DNA of 64,000 bases from Paenisporosarcina macmurdoensis (GTDB taxonomy: Bacteria > Bacillota > Bacilli > Bacillales_A > Planococcaceae), in assembly GCF_042658845.1 (NCBI RefSeq), contig NZ_JBHSRI010000018.1, forward strand, positions 434,001-498,000, read 5' to 3'. The notes beneath the pieces are model-generated. The model was not told the origin of the DNA, made no database searches, and worked only from the letters and a program-made list of their open reading frames with translations. Shown piece by piece: positions 59,864 through 64,000 of this stretch (position 1 is its first letter; each line of letters starts with the position of its first letter). The position numbers and the translations under genes were made by a program.

Positions 59864-60055
59864 TTATTTCGTTTTTACTTTATTCAATTCTTGACCTAAA
59901 AATTTCAACTGATCCCCGACCGTACAACTATTAATACAAAAACGATGTGCTAATGTTTTTCCACCGTTTGATTTTAGCTCTCTTTTAATGAAGCAACCAT
60001 CACAATAAGTCTCAAGCAAATCATCGATTTCATTGATAACTGTAAGTTTATTCAA
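59864..60055 (-). CDS. ypeQ: Small zinc-finger protein (C2HCIx2C type)
   Basis: 63 residues if started at TTG 60055, which has AAAGGGTG 6 bp upstream; a GTG at 60064 is within that site. The pattern CDGC near the middle and HRFCINSC after it fits the small zf-C2HCIx2C family of Bacillales: C-x2-C, then H-x2-C-I-x2-C. The position agrees with B. subtilis ypeQ, though I assign that symbol by synteny only. Function unknown. Confidence 0.72.
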   Translation of the reverse strand: MNKLTVINEIDDLLETYCDGCFIKRELKSNGGKTLAHRFCINSCTVGDQLKFLGQELNKVKTK

Positions 60056-60148
60056 TTGCTTCACCCTTTCATTATAGACTTACTTGCCTACATTGGTATG
60101 TTTTATATCGAAAACCTGTCAAAAACATAGCTTTATCTTACACCTGCA

Positions 60149-60177
60149 TTGCTTTTACTTGCAACTGCCATTATAAT
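60149..60177 (+). promoter_or_regulatory. Promoter of ypdP-ypdQ
   Basis: TTGCTT (60149-60154), 17 bp, TATAAT (60172-60177). The predicted leader of about 70 nt contains the preQ1 element. Confidence 0.7.
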
Positions 60178-60206
60178 TGTCAGGTTGGAAATCAAGACAT
60201 GTTTAT

Positions 60207-60240
60207 ACGCGGTTCGCTAGCTCCCGCGTTATCAAAACTA
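60207..60240 (+). promoter_or_regulatory. preQ1-I riboswitch
   Basis: P1 stem ACGCGG (60207-60212) pairs with CCGCGT (60224-60229). The loop GTTCGCTAGCTC carries the conserved GGTTC..AGC..CCC pattern, and the 3' tail TTATCAAAACTA is the conserved A-rich strand that closes the pseudoknot. The ribosome binding site AGGAGG starts 2 nt later and the ypdP ATG follows, so ligand binding should block translation initiation. The downstream queuosine-precursor transporter confirms the ligand class. Confidence 0.93.
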
Positions 60241-60253
60241 CAGGAGGATATAT

Positions 60254-60937
60254 ATGTTTAATGAAGTACTCGGAATAGGTTTTGCTATTTTGAACATGAT
60301 ATTCGTATTACTCATGTACAAATTTTTTGGCAGAACAGGATTGTTTGTATGGGTTGGATTTGCAACCGTTTTAGCAAACATTCAAGTAGTAAAACTCATC
60401 GAAATTTTTGGATTAACCGCTACACTTGGGAATGCTGTATACGGAAGTATTTTCTTGGTTACCGATATCTTAAATGAAAAATACGGTAAAAAAGAAGCAA
60501 AAAAAGCCGTGTGGTTAGGATTCTCATCTTTAATTATGATGACGATTATCATGCAGGTTGTTTTGCAATTTGAACCTGCTCCCGACGATTTTGCACAAGA
60601 GTCGCTAACGACGATTTTCGGCTTAATCCCACGAATCGCACTTGGTAGTATGATTGCATATATCATAAGTCAATATACAGATGTTTTTATCTTTAGTTTC
60701 TTACGTAAATTATTTCCTTCTGACGGCGCATTTTGGATTCGTAACAACGGTTCAACGATGCTCAGTCAATTGCTAGATACGCTCATATTTACTTCCATTG
60801 CATTTTTAGGTGTCTACCCGACAGATGTTTGGATTAGTATATTTATTTCTACTTATGTATTGAAATTCCTTGTGTCAATTGTTGGTACTCCTTTTGGATA
60901 TTTAGCAAAACGTATAACACCAGTGGATGAAAAATAG
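60254..60937 (+). CDS. ypdP: Queuosine precursor transporter (YpdP/YhhQ family)
   Basis: 227 residues with about six membrane helices, a VUT-family carrier. Motifs are GSIFLVTDILNEKYGKKEAKKAVW and IRNNGSTMLSQLLDTLIF. YhhQ of E. coli imports preQ0/preQ1; the preQ1-I riboswitch directly before this gene supports the same role. ATG behind CAGGAGG. First gene of a pair with ypdQ. Confidence 0.94.
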   Translation: MFNEVLGIGFAILNMIFVLLMYKFFGRTGLFVWVGFATVLANIQVVKLIEIFGLTATLGNAVYGSIFLVTDILNEKYGKKEAKKAVWLGFSSLIMMTIIMQVVLQFEPAPDDFAQESLTTIFGLIPRIALGSMIAYIISQYTDVFIFSFLRKLFPSDGAFWIRNNGSTMLSQLLDTLIFTSIAFLGVYPTDVWISIFISTYVLKFLVSIVGTPFGYLAKRITPVDEK

Positions 60938-60949
60938 GGAGTTGAATGT

Positions 60950-61345
60950 ATGCTTGAGGTATATATTGATGGAGCGAGTGCTGGAAATCCCGGACCAAGC
61001 GGTGTAGGGATTTTCATCAAAGGAGAAGGCCATCAGCTTCGATTTTCAAAGTATGTGGGGATTTACGATAATCATACGACTGAATTTATTGCTTTATTAC
61101 GAGGTCTAGAGGAAGCACAAAAACTTTCCAAAGAGTTCATATCTGTCAGGTCTGATTCACAGGTTGTCGTTGCTGCTGTTGAAAAACGATTTGTTAAAAG
61201 CCCCGTGTATAAAGAATGGCTAGATCAAGCTTTAGAGATTGCTGATACATTTGATTTCTTCTTTATTAAATGGATTCCGTCTAAGTCAAATCTTGCAGCT
61301 GACCAATTAGCACGTCAAGCTATTATACGAAAAATGGACTCTTGA
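60950..61345 (+). CDS. ypdQ: RNase HI-like protein YpdQ
   Basis: 131 residues. The RNase H fold shows all four acidic residues expected at the active site: Asp7 (YIDGAS), Glu45 (TTEFIALL), Asp69 (RSDSQVV) and Asp118 (LAADQLAR). It lacks the basic protrusion of E. coli RNase HI. So catalysis is plausible, in RNA:DNA hybrid removal. It lies 12 bp after ypdP, as in B. subtilis, and shares the preQ1-controlled transcript. Confidence 0.9.
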   Translation: MLEVYIDGASAGNPGPSGVGIFIKGEGHQLRFSKYVGIYDNHTTEFIALLRGLEEAQKLSKEFISVRSDSQVVVAAVEKRFVKSPVYKEWLDQALEIADTFDFFFIKWIPSKSNLAADQLARQAIIRKMDS

Positions 61346-61367
61346 GCGCTCAAATGCTCAAGGGTCC
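61336..61367 (+). terminator. Terminator overlapping the ypdQ stop
   Basis: GGACTCTTGAGC/GCTCAAGGGTCC (one G-U), followed by TTATGTTT. The 5' arm is coding. Confidence 0.75.
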
Positions 61368-61427
61368 TTATGTTTACAAATAGAAAGTATAAGTTTTTTA
61401 GAGCTTTGAATTACATATCGCTAGCCC

Positions 61428-61482
61428 CAACAGCTCGCTGGACCTTTATGGGGTCAGCCCCTTATGTTATTCCTAACATAAG
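61428..61482 (-). terminator. Hairpin cluster downstream of thiW
   Basis: A perfect CTTATGTTA/TAACATAAG hairpin (61461-61482) and overlapping GGGG/CCCC pairs to its left (GGGGTCAGCCCC at 61450-61461). It ends the thi transcript; the T run is weak. Confidence 0.6.
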
Positions 61483-61489
61483 AAAACCA

Positions 61490-61978
61490 TTAATACAAAA
61501 CATGCCTTATTTTAAGCTTATTTATTCTAACCACTAAGACGACACCTAACAAAGCGCCACTTAAGCTCGAAACCAAAAATGCTGGCATGAAGAAAAGTGC
61601 TGCTACTTCAGTATCCATTAATATTTTGGCATATGGGACAGCGACCAATGAAGCGATAATGCCCGTTCCAATTATTTCACCTACCGCTGCAAACCATACT
61701 CGTCCAGAAACCATGTAAAGAATTCCTGCCAAAAATGCTCCAATCATTCCACCTGGAAATGCTAATAGCGAACCTGTTCCTGTCAATATACGAATGGCAC
61801 CCGTCAAAAAAGCAATTAATACAGCAGGTCCTGGACCAAACAGAACTGCCGCCATAACATTAACAGCATGCTGAACTGGAAAGGCGCGTGCGACTCCTGC
61901 CGGAAACGAAACAAAAGCGGCACCAGCGACAGCTATCGCAACAAACATTGCCATTAGCACTATTTGCTTAGATTTCAT
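61490..61978 (-). CDS. thiW: ECF transporter S component ThiW
   Basis: 162 residues with five or six membrane helices (FVAIAVAGAAFVSF, FPVQHAVNVMAAVLFGPGPAVLIAFL, GSLLAFPGGMIGAFLAGILYM). It matches ThiW, the substrate-binding component of an energy-coupling-factor importer for a thiamine precursor, probably the thiazole. It needs a shared EcfAAT module encoded elsewhere. GGGGGAGG precedes the ATG; one base separates it from thiE. Confidence 0.92.
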   Translation of the reverse strand: MKSKQIVLMAMFVAIAVAGAAFVSFPAGVARAFPVQHAVNVMAAVLFGPGPAVLIAFLTGAIRILTGTGSLLAFPGGMIGAFLAGILYMVSGRVWFAAVGEIIGTGIIASLVAVPYAKILMDTEVAALFFMPAFLVSSLSGALLGVVLVVRINKLKIRHVLY

Positions 61979-61979
61979 G

Positions 61980-62621
61980 TTACCTCCCCCTTTCGCTTAG
62001 AGCCTTGAATCTGTTTACTTCCCCTATAACATCTTCAGCATCTGCCAATGCCGAAATGACGGCAATCCCGAAAACACCGGCTTTCCAAACGGTTTCTGCA
62101 TTGTCTGGCGTAATTCCACCTATTCCTACTATTGGAATCTCCGGATACTGTCTAGAGACTTCCATGATTTTATTAACCCCTACCGGTTCTTTTGCATCTA
62201 CTTTCGAGTGAGTTCTGAAAACTGGCCCCATTCCAAGGTAATTCGCTCCCGCTTCAACGGCACATTTTGCTTCCTCCATTGAATGGACTGAAACTCCAAG
62301 AACTTTCTCTTTTCCAATACGATAGCGGACTAGTTCGCATAGTAGATCATCTTGTCCGATATGGACGCCATCCGCTCCGATATCAATCGCTAATTCTACA
62401 TCATCGTTAACAATGAACGGCACTCGATGGGCTTTGCACAGTCTTTGGCATTCCAAAGCAAACCTTTTCAAGGCTATTCCTGTTAATGCCTCCGGACCCT
62501 TTTCCCTCAACTGGAAATGGCTTATTCCTCCAATAAGTGCTTGTTCAAGAAGTACTAACGGGTCCCTCTTTCGAGCGTTACCAGTTCCCATTATGAAATA
62601 AATCGCTGGTCTATTTAACAA
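61980..62621 (-). CDS. thiE: Thiamine-phosphate synthase
   Basis: 213 residues. I start at TTG 62621 (MLNRPAIYFIMGTGN), which has AAGGAAG upstream and aligns with B. subtilis ThiE near VYFIMGS; longer frames are overlap with thiD. Active-site motifs are FQLREKG, VNDDVELAIDIGADGVHIGQ, LGMGPVFRTHSK and VGIGGITPDN. It joins the pyrimidine and thiazole phosphates to make thiamine phosphate. It overlaps thiD by 11 bp. Confidence 0.93.
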   Translation of the reverse strand: MLNRPAIYFIMGTGNARKRDPLVLLEQALIGGISHFQLREKGPEALTGIALKRFALECQRLCKAHRVPFIVNDDVELAIDIGADGVHIGQDDLLCELVRYRIGKEKVLGVSVHSMEEAKCAVEAGANYLGMGPVFRTHSKVDAKEPVGVNKIMEVSRQYPEIPIVGIGGITPDNAETVWKAGVFGIAVISALADAEDVIGEVNRFKALSERGR

Positions 62622-63444
62622 GTTGCACCACTTCCTTAACAGCAGCTTTATTGTATGCAGCATGATTGGTCGGTCCGTGACCCGAACCAATATGTAACGG
62701 ATGAGCAAGAGCGGCATATATGAATTGTTTTGCTGTATATAAAGCTTCTCCCATTTTCTTTCCTTTGGCTAACTCTGCTGTTAGTGCGGCTGAGAAGGTA
62801 CAGCCAGTACCATGTGTTTGATTTGTCACAATCCTCGGTGAGCGAATAATCATTGAATCTCCCAAATAGTCGAGGTAAAAGTCCTCTGTGAAAAATCGAT
62901 TTGTTCCATGCCCATCTTTTATCACGACTGCCTTTGCACCTGTAGCTATGATTCTCTCAGCCACTCGCAAGCGCGAAATCGAATCATGGATTTCTAAACC
63001 GCTTAAGACTTCCGCTTCAGGAATATTTGGTGTCACGATAGTAGCTAAAGGAAGTAAATGTTTTATCAAAGCAGAAACTGCTTCCTTTTGTAAAAGGGAT
63101 GCTCCTCCTTTTGCAATCATGACTGGATCGACCACAACGTTTTGCCAGTCATACTTTTTGATTCCTTGGGCCGTTGCTTCGATGATGTCCGCTTGAAAAA
63201 GCATGCCAGTTTTTAAAGCAGCAATCTGAAAGTCTGTACCAATAGCATCGAGTTGTTTTTCTACAGCATTTCTAGCCATTGGATAAATGTCAGTCACTCC
63301 TTGTGTGTTTTGAGCAGTTACTGCAGTTATAACTGAAGTGGAATAAACCCCTAGCTCCTGAAATGTTTTAATGTCCGCTTGAATCCCAGCCCCACCACCT
63401 GAATCTGATCCGGCAATCGTCAGCACTTGTTTCATCATTTCCAT
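62611..63444 (-). CDS. thiD: Hydroxymethylpyrimidine(-phosphate) kinase
   Basis: 277-residue ribokinase-like enzyme: TIAGSDSGGGAGIQADIKTF at the start, VVDPVMIAKGGASLL in the middle, and the anion-hole motif HGTGCTFSAALTAEL near 215. It phosphorylates HMP and HMP-P. Its start overlaps thiM by 10 bp. The ATG at 63444 is used; two further ATGs 9-12 bp on are also possible. Confidence 0.94.
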   Translation of the reverse strand: MEMMKQVLTIAGSDSGGGAGIQADIKTFQELGVYSTSVITAVTAQNTQGVTDIYPMARNAVEKQLDAIGTDFQIAALKTGMLFQADIIEATAQGIKKYDWQNVVVDPVMIAKGGASLLQKEAVSALIKHLLPLATIVTPNIPEAEVLSGLEIHDSISRLRVAERIIATGAKAVVIKDGHGTNRFFTEDFYLDYLGDSMIIRSPRIVTNQTHGTGCTFSAALTAELAKGKKMGEALYTAKQFIYAALAHPLHIGSGHGPTNHAAYNKAAVKEVVQLVK

Positions 63445-64000
63445 AAGACACCATCCTCTACACGGATTCGCTCTCCAGCATTAAGATTATCCGGTTTTGC
63501 CAGCTCATCCAAAAAAGCGAATTGGAAAGTTCCCGGACCTTTTAAAAGTTGTGCTGCTCTTTCTCCACAAATCGCGTAATAGTGAAGCGCTCTCGAAACG
63601 GCTACCAAATCATTTGCCGGTGATACCGCTAAAAAGGACGCAACCACACTGCTTAATAGACAACCCATTCCTGTCACTGATGACATAAGTGGGGACCCAT
63701 AAGGAATTTCAACCGTCTTCTCGCCGTCTGTCACAACATCTGTCTCTCCGGTTACTGCAACAATGAATTGATATTTCAGTGCTGTTTGCTTAGCCAATTC
63801 GACGACATTTACATTACCTTCACCCGCGTCTACGCCTTTCGCCTGCCACTCAACGCCAGCAATCGCAGCCAATTCTCCTACGTTACATCTCAGTACAGTA
63901 ATATCCACATCATCAAGCAACTGATGAGTAGCAGCAAGTCGAAAAGAAGTAGCTCCTGCTCCAACAGGATCTAATACGACCGGAATTCCTTTGCTGTTCG
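63435..64000 (-). CDS. thiM: Hydroxyethylthiazole kinase, 5' part outside the window
   Basis: Open from the right edge to the stop at 63435. The visible part starts with GIPVVLDPVGAGATSFR, typical of ThiM from about residue 85, and has the catalytic TGMGCLLSSVVASF near the C-terminus. It phosphorylates the thiazole for ThiE. It heads thiM-thiD-thiE-thiW in the visible part. A TPP riboswitch, if present, lies beyond the window. Confidence 0.93.
   Translation of the reverse strand, partial: NSKGIPVVLDPVGAGATSFRLAATHQLLDDVDITVLRCNVGELAAIAGVEWQAKGVDAGEGNVNVVELAKQTALKYQFIVAVTGETDVVTDGEKTVEIPYGSPLMSSVTGMGCLLSSVVASFLAVSPANDLVAVSRALHYYAICGERAAQLLKGPGTFQFAFLDELAKPDNLNAGERIRVEDGVLWK

Noticed and set aside
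61380..61489. TPP riboswitch for the thi genes
   Set aside because: This side is downstream of the minus-strand operon, and no THI-box is seen; the expected place is beyond the right edge.
1..64000. Prophage, insertion sequence or defence system
   Set aside because: No integrase, transposase, restriction, CRISPR, toxin-antitoxin pair or abrupt composition change was found among the genes.

Overview
The window looks like chromosomal DNA of a low-GC, endospore-forming Bacillales bacterium, most likely Planococcaceae (Psychrobacillus, Paenisporosarcina, Sporosarcina or Lysinibacillus type). This placement is inferred from protein content and gene order; no rRNA or complete tRNA gene is present to confirm it. 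A GerA-type germinant receptor operon, Spo0M, a glgBCDA operon, odhA-odhB beside a yojN-yojO pair, and a long block whose order recalls the ypmR to ypdQ part of the Bacillus subtilis chromosome all point this way. I see no phage, insertion sequence, CRISPR array, rRNA operon or plasmid function. Most of the window is core chromosome.

Layout. 1-5.8 kb: a truncated diguanylate cyclase, an MhqD-like hydrolase behind a 20-bp palindrome that matches the MhqR operator type, the ABC-F protein YkpA, a DUF1232 protein, a Pro-Glu-repeat lipoprotein, a cold-shock gene with a long leader, and a DUF1033 gene. 5.8-7.9 kb: xpaC-telA behind a sigma-W type promoter. 7.9-17.5 kb: an SDR oxidoreductase, the VWA/MoxR pair yojO-yojN, a small conserved gene, an MDR oxidoreductase and odhB-odhA. 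17.6-26.7 kb: a two-component system, a four-PAS GGDEF protein, dapF, a GNAT gene with an elaborate tRNA-like leader, a MurG homologue and a MATE transporter.

26.7-41.2 kb: the gerA-type operon, the glycogen operon, a predicted membrane-anchored protein, a cupin protein, a GH15-type glucoamylase homologue and a CAP-domain secreted protein. 41.4-46.1 kb: a COG0523 GTPase pair, a carboxy-terminal processing protease, deoD, spo0M and yozE. 46.8-54.6 kb: ypmR-ypmS-msrA-msrB, degV, thyA-dfrA-plsC, ypjP, a previously uncalled 25-residue membrane peptide gene, and brxA-ypiP. 54.6-55.7 kb: a gene-free region with a repeated, covarying hairpin element. 55.7-64 kb: ypgQ-yfmR-cvfC, a second cold-shock gene, a zinc-finger gene, a preQ1-riboswitch-controlled ypdP-ypdQ pair, and thiM-thiD-thiE-thiW running off the right edge.

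The observations most worth following are: (i) the 160-nt structured leader of the GNAT gene, which has D-, anticodon- and T-arm-like segments but no acceptor stem; (ii) a family of roughly 85-nt intergenic elements at 36.4 kb and 54.7-55.0 kb whose hairpin is kept by compensatory changes and which occur beside 20-21-bp TTGAG tandem repeats; (iii) the 25-residue membrane peptide gene at 53.2 kb; and (iv) regulatory sites that predict expression: MhqR palindrome, sigma-W promoter, preQ1-I riboswitch, and a helically phased 13-bp direct repeat at the second csp promoter.
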